Assembly (NCBI GenBank): GCA_963971575.1
Contig: OZ020612.1
Span: forward strand, 31,971,916 to 32,035,915
Origin: Liopterus haemorrhoidalis
Lineage: Eukaryota > Arthropoda > Insecta > Coleoptera > Dytiscidae
Direction of reading: 5' to 3'
DNA length: 64,000 nt
The notes under the pieces were generated by a model. The model was not told where the DNA came from and did no database searches. It was given only the letters and a program-made list of their open reading frames with translations. Below are positions 55,148-64,000 of this stretch, piece by piece. Made by a program: the position numbers and the translations under genes. Numbering within the stretch: the stretch's first letter is position 1; each line of letters begins with the position of its first letter.

Positions 55148-56497
55148 ATTGGGGTTTGTCAGATCTTGACAAGCGTCCACTAATCGCAAACTTCAGCAAC
55201 CTTTTGAACCGCGTCATACTAGAGACTAGTGGAGCTAAATACACACGACTGCATCCCAAACCCTAGTGATATGCAAACGCGAAAATTACGCTAGATCCAA
55301 TGCCCGCACAATGCGTGACCCGCGCAACCCTGCTTTCTGCATCCTGCAGATCAAAGAAGTGGCAAAAGATCGACAGGCGGTAATGGACTTGATTTCCCTT
55401 CGCTAGGAGGCTATCATACCACCCAAAACACCAACTATCAGGACTACAACTTTATACCCTGGATACAGTTTTCTAAGTTCGGACAAGAGATCCATATATT
55501 TGGACTTATTTTCCTCCTCCTTGACAGAGATATTCTTCTGGACTCGAGAATTCGATCACAAACATTTGTTTAGTCTCGATATCGAGGAGGGTTATACCCG
55601 GCTTGGTGGCTGTCAGTAACCTCGATGTGGAGAAGGAGTAATTCTAACAAATGCGGCACTTGGAATTTTCCACCACCGATTCTATGTCAGAAGGGACGTA
55701 CGGAATAACCGGTATTTGGTTAATACCATAGGCATGTCTAAGATGGTAGTAAAGCACGCGGAGGGCAGCATTATGTCGAGACACGTCGCTCGACGCTGCA
55801 AGAGATTGACAAGCAGAAAATGTGCATAATGGTTTCAGGATGGTGGTGGCGCAATCTACAGAGTGTGGACTCTGTGTCATTTGGAATATGCGGGCCCTGT
55901 ACGCCAATGTATTTATAACATCATCTTGACAAGTAAAACTTTCTGTTTCCGATCTCAAACCAGCAGACTTAAGAAACAAGAACGTGAGTTCGGTGGATCA
56001 CTCTAGACTTTTAATATGTTTGAAGAACACAGAGTGCATAGTTTTACTCATGTCTTCTTTGTCAACATGTCTAGCTCCCCTCATTTCAGAGAACTGGTAA
56101 CTCTGTTGTACACCTCCAGACGGAGTTGTACCCCAGCGTTTTCCCTGACGGGACTCAAGTCTGCCAGGTTAAATCTCGTTGCTGCTCTTCACGCTGCCTG
56201 GTAAAGAAACGCCCCTTTGCCACTAAATTCGTGCTCACTAACGAACTATAATAGTGGGTCCTGACTTCTGAGGATACTGTTAGCTGTAAACAGGACGAGT
56301 CGATCGTGCAAACACTCCAGATTAAGGAAGCCCCGATCACCGTTTTGACGAGGAAGGTAAAGGCATAGAAGATTTTGGGTAAAGACTTCGGTTAATGTTC
56401 ATGATCTTTCTCATTCTCTTGTCGACATTTTTAAGATCATCAACATTCCACTTCATCACACCAAAAGTGTATGAAATTAATGGGACAGCAAGCATAT
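55148..56497 (-). pseudogene. Dong/R4-like LINE, piece B: RT end, CCHC motif and REL endonuclease
   Basis: Minus-strand order from 56497: V-P-L-I-S-Y-T-F-G-V-M-K-W-N-V-D-D-L (RT thumb region), then L-Y-L-P-R-Q-N-G-D-R-G-F-L-N-L-E and H-E-F-S-G-K-G-A-F-L. Next is a C-x(8)-C-x(4)-C...R-H-N-A-A-L-R-V-L zinc-finger-like segment (about 55860-55750), then Y-V-P-S-D-I-E-S-V-V-E-N, and finally K-P-G-I-T-L-L-D-I-E-T-K...V-I-E-F-S-S-P (about 55600-55550). The last segment matches the PD-(D/E)XK site of restriction-like endonucleases, with G replacing the expected first D. This order is that of R4/Dong-type LINEs. Stops and frameshifts are numerous. The 3' end abuts (ATT)n at about 55134-55147. Confidence 0.65.
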
Positions 56498-56733
56498 TTT
56501 ATTATTATGGGATTTGTCAGATCTTGACAAGCGTCCACTAATCTCAAACTTCAGCAACCTTTTGAGCCGCGTCATACTAGAAACTAGTGGAGCTAAATAC
56601 ACACGACTGCATCCCAAACCCTGGCGATATGCAGACGCGGAAATTACGCTAGATCCAGTGCCCTCACAATGCGGAGTGACCCGAGCAGCACTGCTTTCTG
56701 CATCCTATTGTTATTATTATTAATATTATTATT
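56498..56733 (-). mobile_element. Dong/R4-like LINE, piece C, flanked by ATT runs on both sides
   Basis: A ~200-bp 3'-end piece (minus strand) begins after 'attttattattatgg' and ends at 'catcctattgttattattat'. Trinucleotide runs flank both the 3' tail and the truncated 5' side, as expected if the element inserted into a TAA microsatellite. Confidence 0.6.
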
Positions 56734-56826
56734 TTGTCTTCACTAGGATCCTTTTTCTTTTGGCTTTGCCTTTATTTTTGCACCCAACCCCGCAAACCCT
56801 AGGCCAGCTCTGATAAAAACATTATG

Positions 56827-56865
<39 letters not shown>

Positions 56866-57077
56866 AATAATAATAATAAATGTGTTTCTTTTTCAATCGT
56901 CATGCAGGTAGGAAAAAAATAAGTTAATTTAACTCATTAGGGACGTTTCGCATTTATTAGTTAATGACGAGCTCTCTAAAAACACATCTAACACACTTAA
57001 TGTAGTACTAATAAGATAGAACAAAACAAAGTGCAGTAGAATTATATATACATAACATCTACAAAAAAGTATCGAAA
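56734..57077. other. Microsatellites, no gene
   Basis: An (AT)n run at about 56834-56858 and ATA triplets at about 56860-56880. Nothing else is recognised. Confidence 0.5.
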
Positions 57078-58837
57078 TGGTTTCACGTTGTGGAATTTTA
57101 TGTAATGGGCATTTTACTCGTCTTGCCCTACGTTGTGTTTTTGGGATTATTAATTCGGTTTTGTATTACTAAATATTATCACGTTTAGGGAAGCGAAGGG
57201 TAATTGCGATCATCGGGCAATGCCGAACACCCATTTATGTCCCATGCTGGCATCGCTTGGGTTTCACTGACCATTCAGTTTGAAAGCTAAGTGCGCCAAA
57301 TTTGCCCAGTTCAACCGCAATAAACTTAGGTAGACATTTGTAAAAGTTATGGCGACTAAAAATTTTTCACGTATTGTGATATTATTAACGCAGTGTGCTA
57401 TATTAAGGTAAGTTAACATTATAAGTTAACATTTAGTAAAAGTTTCACAAGGGTTACGATTGCTGATTTGTTGTCTACCTCTATGCATAGCAGCTTTGAA
57501 ATATATGTGTTTGTTCAGAGCCGTAGCAATATTTTTGGCGCTCTTGACAAATAAAGTTAATTGATTAAATTTACCTCCCCAAATCCAAGTGATGAGCAAA
57601 AAAAGGTGCTCACTCCCTAAATCCGAGCGATGAAAAAAAAAGGTCCTCACTCCCTAAATCAAGTGATGAGCAAAAATACACAATGGCGCCCCTCGGTAAG
57701 TGCTTCGATGCCCACCCGTTGCTACGGCTTTGTGTTTGTTTATTAACTATAAACTAAAACAATTTCGATAAACATTTCGGGTAATGCCGAACACTTTGTT
57801 CGGTGTGTTGGGTGTGGAGGCTGGATACACAATCTCTGCAGTGGAGTGGATACACCAACAAACTATATTTGTGATTTTGTATTAACATTTCATAATTACT
57901 CTATTTAAGTTTGTGACTTTTTCACTCCGTTCGGTATTACCCGCCACCTGTATAGCATTACTCGCAACCTTCGGGTAATGCCGAAATTGCAATGTATTCA
58001 ATAAATGCTACATATATGTTTTCCTAATTTAACTGGGTTGCTCCATTTGTTAAAATTTACTTCCTTAGGGTTTTCTTTCTTATCTACGTCAAGTCGCATG
58101 ACCCTAATTTCAATAGTTTCAGAATTATTGTTTTTTTCCCTTAGTGTTCGCAATTACCCTTCGCTCCCCTAATTCTCATTTTTGAGATGTTATTTTTAAA
58201 GAATACCGTCCTTGTTATGTGATATATTTCTTCTCGCTTTCTATCATCTTTGACATATTCTTTAGACTCAGTTGTCCTGCTTTGAAGCCCTAAGGATCCT
58301 GGTCACGGAGCAAGATCGCTAGTGGCCTGAAGCAATGGTAGGGTATGATATGGACCGTATGGTTAGTTTGAAAGGGTAGATTTGGAATTATTATTTGAGT
58401 AGAAACTTATGTCATCACTATAAATGGATTAACCTCTTACGAGGTCGGGTGTAGTGTATTTAATACATTCCTATCTTAAGTTACAACCGTAAGATACAAA
58501 AGTAAAAATAAAGTTGCCATAATATCTACTTACATGTATTTTATGTTTTTATAAAAAAAAATCTTTAAATTAATTTAGGCGTTAAAGGGTTAGTCTAAAT
58601 TTATCTTGCAGCCATCATAATAAAATGTATAAATAAAACATTTCTGTACTATTTCTGAATAACTAGACCGTTAATAAACTATTTGATTTAAATGCGTCCC
58701 AGCGTTTCTTTGTAGACATTGGTTTCCGCTCAAAATTTAAGTTCTTTTCCGAACCGAATTTAATAATCCAAAAAACACAATGTAGGGCAAGACGAGTAAA
58801 ATAGCCAGTACATAAAATTCCACAACCGTCACAACCG
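57078..58837. mobile_element. 1.76-kb element with ~80-bp terminal inverted repeats
   Basis: Left 57078-57160 and right 58752-58837 are inverse copies; shared runs include 'actcgtcttgccctacgttg' (left) and its inverse on the right, and 'ggattattaattcggtt'. There is no transposase frame. A second inverted pair lies inside (57185-57209 with 58148-58172). TSD not resolved. Confidence 0.6.
57185..58172. mobile_element. Inner element with 25-bp TIRs and GGGTAATGCCGAA motifs
   Basis: TTAGGGAAGCGAAGGGTAAT(TGCGA) at 57185-57209 and its inverse at 58148-58172 match at 24 of 25 positions. Between them 'cggg(t/c)aatgccgaa' occurs at about 57214, 57778 and 57961 with an inverse relative near 57940, a clustered motif that may be a transposase-binding repeat. 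Non-coding. Confidence 0.55.
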
Positions 58838-59496
58838 AGTAACCCTTGTATATTTCACGTACTGCAATTTTAGTCAAACACCTCTTTCTTTGCACGATTT
58901 TTACCAAACTCAAATTATTTCGTGGTATATTGGGTGGACAAAAGAAAGTGAACTATGTGTTTCGGTTGTCATTTTGGCTTGCTGTGTTATAAAAACGAAA
59001 AATATGAGCATGTGACTGAATAGTAAAGTACCGAATATATTCAGGTTCAAAGTTCAAAACAACTAAACGCACACATTAAGTTTTACCTGCGGAAACTCGC
59101 ATATAAGGTGTTTAATAAAATTTTAAGGTTTCTTAAAATTTAAATCTGATTAACGCTTTTTTTAGCAATAAATAAATAATTATATAAATAATAAGAAATA
59201 AAAAACAGGTGAAATATTATTAGTATACAAGACAAATATTTATAGGTATTTTTAACTTAAGATATCAAGGCAAGCTGTCAATATTTTAATAATAAATATG
59301 ACATTTTAGAAAATAAATAAAGCTCAAGGAAATTTTGTAATCCTCTCTAGTGTCTTAATATTGCAATATAAAAAGAAAAAAATCATAAACCTGTTCATCT
59401 ATACATCAGACTGTAAACTGAAAAGTATTTTTGTACTATAAATGAATCAGAACGTATAATAGTATAATAAAATAACTGAACACCAGCGTGTTGTTC
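58838..59496. other. No feature recognised
   Basis: AT-rich with short poly-A/T tracts; no supported frame or terminus. Confidence 0.35.
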
Positions 59497-59722
59497 AAAA
59501 CATTCCCGCCTGCAGATCTTCTGCCACCTCTTTGATCTCTGATCACTCCGCATTGTGCAGGCAATGGATCTGGCGTAATTTCCGCGACTTCATATCGCCA
59601 GGGTTTGAGATGCAGCCGTGTGTATTTAGCTCCACTAGTCTTCAGTATGACGCGGCTCAAAAGGTTGCTGAAGTTTGCGGTTAGTGGACGCTTGTCAAGA
59701 CCTGACAAACCCTATAATAATA
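59497..59722 (+). mobile_element. Dong/R4-like LINE, piece D (3' end, TAA tail)
   Basis: A ~215-bp plus-strand 3' piece matching 15200-15405, with an internal deletion near 59540 where the other pieces have 'gcaggatgcagaaagcag', and a short TAA tail (59714-59722). A 90-codon minus-strand frame across it is a shadow. Confidence 0.6.
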
Positions 59723-60600
59723 ACAAAATAATCCATTCATATCTTGTCTTATAATAGGGGATACGCATAAAATTTATATTTTCTTAAAACTACATTTTTT
59801 TGATATGTTAACGTTAGTTATGTCACCTAACAAAACAAAAATCACATTTTAATTAATATTTCAGCCAAATTTTTTAATTAAAATATTATAAATTTGAAAT
59901 AAGCCGACCACAGCGCGAAGGTTGCCGATTAAATACGATTGAGCATGACGTCAAACCCTAGACGGCCCAGACTACAACATAATCTTTACGTATGTATATT
60001 GTATTGTTCGAGAGTTTTGTATTTGTTTTTAAACATTTTTTCACGCATTTATTATTAAAATGGCAGATAAAGATTTTTTTAGGGCTCAAAGTGACAATTT
60101 ACCAAACATTGATTCTTTTTTTCCTTTTTTTTTTGTGTTTCACTATTAGGTAATGAAATAAATTGTTTTTGTGGAGTTCTAAACAAAGTATTTGTTCACA
60201 TCGGTACTAAACAATATTTTCGATCTTTCGAAGTACTGGGCCCTGGATTTTCCATGTTTTATATATTTTAATATATAATTTAATTCGGTAAACATGTAGA
60301 GATTCACTAAAATTGAATCATCAAAACAAGTGCCATCTGTGAACGCAATCGCAAGTGAATTCTAAAATTCCCAAATTTCCAGGTAAATCTTTATAATTTT
60401 TTTCTTAAAATTAAAATTCATACCATAATAAACTCACCCAACTACATATATCATTATCCAGTTTCACTTCTCATCCTTGTCTAACTCATTTTTATAACCT
60501 TAAAATTAATTACATGCTTCATAAAAACCGTCATATTAAAAATTATTACAAATAGTGACATCTCTTTTCTACGTACATAACCAGCTCCGCCTGGCAAGAC
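59723..60600. other. No supported gene; one short exon-like frame at 60060
   Basis: AT-rich. ATG at 60060 in 'aaaatggcag' opens a 29-codon frame starting M-A-D-K-D-F-F-R-A-Q-S-D-N-L-P-N-I-D before T-rich sequence and a stop at 60147. The first 19 codons look protein-like; the rest is a polypyrimidine tract. Confidence 0.25.
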
Positions 60601-60807
60601 TGTCTTTGCAGACTTGTCAGGTTTTGCGACTAAGATAATGCAGTGTGCATGTTTGTTACTGTTTAAGCGCCTTTTTTAAAATAAAAATTAAATTTAAAAA
60701 TAAACCAATCGCAGCTAAACCCAAACAATATAGAAAACATTATGACTCAGCAACCATCTACATCATCTCCAAACTAAACTCTACCAATTACAACACCAAA
60801 CAACAAA

Positions 60808-61635
60808 ATGAATTTCGAAAATGCCATTAAAAATAAAACTTTTCCAAAAAAAGAACAAGGAATTATCATTCAAAATCCAATTGAAGGTATCAATCCAGAA
60901 GAGTATATCTATGCTATCGGCATTGTAGGCCCCCAAAATATTACGCACACTTCTAGGAAAAATAAAAAAATATACATATTTCTTCAAAGAAAAGATCAAG
61001 TAGATAACCTTATTAATAATCATAGGAACATCACTGTCCAAAACCAAAACATAAATAAAAGAAGACTAATAAATCCTGCACAACGACTTATAATATCGAA
61101 TGTTTGTGCTTTTGTGCGTATAGTGCTTCTAAATGACTCATCCCCAACCCATTTTTGTTCAAAAACAGGTAAATTATCGTTCATAGATCTAACCATCTGC
61201 GACACTTCATTAGCTCCTAACCTTTCATGGGATGTCTATCCTGATTCATTTGGCTATCACTTTCCTCTAATTATTGCATTCCCTCCAAATCACACCTTAG
61301 AAAATAACAAACCTTCATGGAAGATAAAAGAGGCAAACTGGGATCTTTTTAGACAATCTCTTTCAGACATATATAAAACCAAAAACTTAACAGGAAATTT
61401 TAATGTAACACAAGTAGTAGAGGATCTCATTAACGACATAAATAACGGTGGTGAAAGATCTATCGGAATAAAAACAGAAAATAATCATAAAAAAACAGCA
61501 CCCTGGTGGAATACAAGATGTGCAGTCGCAACCAGAAAACAAAAACAAGCACTTTACAAATACAGAAAGTTCAACACGATTGACAATCTAATAATTCTAA
61601 AAAATGCAAAGCAGAAACGAGACGAATCATATTAG
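60808..61635 (+). pseudogene. ORF1 N-terminus joined to endonuclease C-terminus (275 codons)
   Basis: Residues ~1-100 resemble the I-clade ORF1 start: G-I-I-I-Q-N-P-I-E-G, then Y-I-Y-A-I-G and R-L-I-N-P-A-Q-R-L-I-I-S-N-V-C. Immediately after, residues ~105-170 are the end of an AP endonuclease: S-P-T-H-F-C, L-S-F-I-D-L-T-I-C and then D-S-F-G-Y-H-F-P-L-I-I, where related proteins have G-S-D-H-F-P. The catalytic aspartate of that SDH motif is therefore missing. The linker W-K-I-K-E-A-N-W-D-L-F leads toward the RT. The rest of ORF1 and most of the endonuclease are deleted in frame. A frameshift at about 61620-61635 ends it. Confidence 0.7.
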
Positions 61636-62903
61636 AGAGCAAAAAACAATCCTGGGAAGAATTTACATCTTCGATCAACCCTAGCACACCCCCATCAAAG
61701 ATATGGGAAAAAATAAGAAAGATAAATGGGGAAAAAACATCAAATTTGACAACAGTACTCTACCATAACAATTCAACTATAACATCACCTCAAATGATAG
61801 TGGAAACGCTAGCAGAAAATTTTGAATTCACATCAAGTAATACCAACTATAATAACTCCTTCAAAATACATAAAGCCAGAGCAGAAAAAGTAAAAATCGA
61901 AATAGAAAATACACAGACATACATCAATAAACCATTTAGCAAAAGAGAACTGCTAGCCGCCATACATAATCTAAAAGATAAGAAATGCCCAGGTCCAGAT
62001 GGTATCCTCTCGGAAATGATTAAACAACTGCCCAGTGAAGTAACCAACCACTTATTAACCATATATAACTATATATGGGAAAACGACGAGTATCCCGAAC
62101 AGTGGCGAAAAGTCAACACGATTCCAATACTGAATCCCAGTAAAAATAAAACAAACGCTGATAGTTATCGACCCATCTCAGTTTCGAATAACTTCAGTAA
62201 AGTTCTACAGATAATGACCAACAAACGACTTACTTGGTTCTTGGAAACAGAGAATATAATTTCAAATAAACAAAGTGGCTTCCATCAAGACAGATCAACC
62301 TTAGATCACATAATCTCATTAATCTGTGAACTACAGCAAACATTCAAAAACAAAGAACACCTTGTAGCTATATTTTTTGATCTCCAGAAAGCTTATGACA
62401 TGACATGGCGTTTCAACATAATAAAACTGCTAAAAGAAAGCAGATTGAATGGTAATATCCTCAAATATGTTACAAACTTCCTCCAAAATAGAAAATTTCA
62501 AGTAATTGCAAATGGATACATCTCTAGTGAAAACACACAGCAAAACGGCGTACCCCAAGGGGAAAAATTAAGTGTAAACCTGTTTCTCATTGCCATCAAC
62601 AAAATTTTGGAACACACACCAGAAAATATAAAAACTCTCCTCTATGCGGACGATCTTGTGATTTTCTGCAGAAACAAAGACATTAAACTTATCAGAGACT
62701 CACTACAAGAAGCAATCCTCAGTATAGAAAATTGGGCCGATAAAACAGGCTACACCTTTTCCTCAACTAAAACTAAAGCCATGCATTTCACAAGAAAACA
62801 TTATTCGCATTATAATCCAAAGTTAAAACTGTACGGTGACTCTATTACATATGTAACGAAGACTAAATTTCTGGGAATCACACGGGATAGAAAATTAACC
62901 TGA
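61636..62903 (+). pseudogene. I-clade-like reverse transcriptase (about 420 codons)
   Basis: The region continues in a new phase from 61636; the first clear methionine context is at 61746. Counting from there: K-C-P-G-P-D-G-I (80-87), Y-R-P-I-S (141-145), S-G-F-H-Q-D-R-S-T (177-185), F-F-D-L-Q-K-A-Y-D (210-218), G-V-P-Q-G-E-K-L-S (268-276) and catalytic Y-A-D-D (300-303). The G-V-P-Q-G box has E where S is usual. The frame stops at 62901-62903 in K-L-T-stop, where relatives have a W (TGG to TGA would explain it). The catalytic residues themselves are intact. Confidence 0.8.
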
Positions 62904-63450
62904 CAACCTCATATCCAACAACTTAAAATGGATTGCATGCAAAGGATGCATATCTTATCTATCGCCCACAGAGAGATATTATTGAGGCTATATAAGTCAC
63001 TGGATACTGTCGAAAATTGATTACGGTAGCATAGTGTACAGCAACGCAAAACATACTCATCTGAAAACATTAGACACAATTCAGAACACTGCAATCAGGA
63101 TAGCCACAGGAGCTTTAAGAACAAGTCCTATAGTTAAAACTACTAGTGAATCTAATCAACCACCACTTCATTTCCGCAGACGTCAACTCATCTTTTCTTA
63201 CCTAACGAAGTTAGCAACAAATGTGAATAATCCCACATATAACTATATGTTTCAAAATTTAAATAACCAAGTAGTCCTTAAAAATATAATACCTTTTCAT
63301 CAACAAGTACAAGAACAATTAAGCAATATGAGTATGACATTTCCACAGCTAGGTCCAAACCAATTTAACAAGATACCCCCCTGGATTCTGAACGCACCAA
63401 ATTATAATCTCCTTCTAACTCGCCATAATAAAAAAGAAACCAGTCCATCC
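62904..63450 (+). pseudogene. LINE connection region between RT and RNase H
   Basis: After the nonsense codon the protein continues Q-P-H-I-Q-Q-L-K-M, then shifts frame near 62960-63030 and reads Y-S-N-A-K...L-K-T-L-D-T-I-Q-N-T-A-I-R-I-A-T-G-A-L-R-T-S-P (from about 63034), the usual thumb/connection motif of I/Jockey-type proteins. There are deletions near 62965, so the region is broken. Confidence 0.65.
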
Positions 63451-64000
63451 ATCATTTTAAAATCTTACCATGAAATCTTGTCCAAATACAAGAATCACAC
63501 TGCCATTTACACAGATGGTGCTAAAATACAAAATAAACCGGGGCCGCAATGGTAGTTGAGAAGAATGAAACAAGAAAATACCATCTTCCAAATATGACGA
63601 GCGTCTTCACTGCCGAAGCTTATACATTCAACAGAATATATAAAAAGCATTCCAAATAAAGAATAATTCATAATACATATTGATTCCCTCAGCACCATTG
63701 CAGCCATGAAACAAAGCTATTCAAAAGACGCCATCATCCAAAAAATTCAAGATAACATCCACTACTGTATTGACCAGGGGAAGAAAATCACAGTATTATG
63801 GGTTCCATCACATCGCAACATCCCAGGAAATGAAAAAGCAGATGAAGCTGCCAAGGAGACCATACACCAAGAAATAATTCAAATGCCCACCTCAACATAT
63901 GATGCCAAGAGTTTTTTCAAAAGAAAACTGCAAGAAGAATGGAACAACATCCGCCACAAAATTCAAAGTCCGCAAAAGTATACAACAAGACATGAACAAA
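63451..64000 (+). pseudogene. RNase H domain of the I-clade LINE (partial, frameshifted)
   Basis: H-T-A-I-Y-T-D-G-A-K (about 63497-63526) holds the first catalytic D. After a frameshift near 63545, V-F-T-A-E-A-Y-T-F has the catalytic E (about 63610). After a stop and another shift, I-D-S-L-S-T-I-A-A-M (about 63680) has the second D, and V-L-W-V-P-S-H...G-N-E-K-A-D-E-A-A-K (about 63795-63855) the last. All four acidic residues are present but in three frames. The domain degrades element RNA in the cDNA hybrid in working copies. Open to the window end. Confidence 0.75.

Larger units (their letters stand above)
60601..64000 (+). mobile_element. I-clade-like LINE with internal deletion, runs off the window
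   Basis: Order on the plus strand: probable 5' UTR, ORF1 N-terminus fused to the endonuclease C-terminus, reverse transcriptase, C-terminal region, RNase H. RNase H after the RT and the ORF1 type point to the I clade. At least one internal deletion, one nonsense change and several frameshifts make it defective. The 3' end is beyond 64000. Confidence 0.75.

Overview
The window is a transposon-dense, AT-rich stretch of a eukaryotic genome, most likely an insect. The evidence is the mix of APE-type and REL-endonuclease LINEs, Tc1/mariner-like and hAT-like MITEs, satellite-bearing non-autonomous Helitrons, a tRNA-related SINE with long target-site duplications (TSDs) and TTAGG-like motifs. The order cannot be fixed from the sequence. 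No conserved host gene is recognisable. The best non-transposon candidate is a short two-exon reading frame at 48952-49608. Almost every other open frame is a fragment of a retrotransposon or chance.

Layout. 1-3 kb: LINE remnants and a nested foldback element. 3-14.7 kb: a minus-strand non-autonomous Helitron (3019-5680) carrying a 119-bp minisatellite, a hAT-type MITE and a 668-bp TIR element, followed by a long dispersed repeat (R2). The block 4835-9026 is repeated almost identically at 10491-14681, and a 200-N gap sits at the end of the first copy. 14.7-16 kb: a Dong/R4-like LINE 3' piece, a LINE C-terminal piece and a Tc1-like MITE. 16.2-18.3 kb: a diverged R2 copy. 19.2-23.15 kb: a MITE and a CR1-group-like LINE with an intact 985-residue ORF2. 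23.5-24.5 kb: two short tandem arrays and an RT fragment. 28-30.9 kb: an RTE-like LINE with one frameshift. 31.8-33.4 kb: an element with ACATCGATGT palindromes and a hairpin MITE.

33.46-47.4 kb is the richest part. A plus-strand copy of the first Helitron family (33459-35416) faces a minus-strand copy (36450-38316). Next is a partial copy into which a Penelope-like inverted-repeat element with hammerhead-ribozyme-like motifs has inserted, and then two head-to-tail Helitrons (40297-45193 and 45194-47268) built mostly of a 290-bp satellite. Intact empty sites in sister copies let the order of several insertions be read directly.

47.5-64 kb: a 1.4-kb TIR element, the two-exon candidate gene, two tandem arrays beside a tRNA-like sequence, a SINE with perfect 14-bp TSDs, an RTE-like C-terminal remnant, several Dong/R4-like insertions in TAA microsatellites, nested inverted repeats at 57-58.8 kb, and an I-clade LINE with an internal deletion and several lesions that runs off the window end.

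These elements do not form a pathway. The region is a record of successive insertion, with Helitrons and LINEs as the main builders. All family names come from motifs read by eye, without database search.
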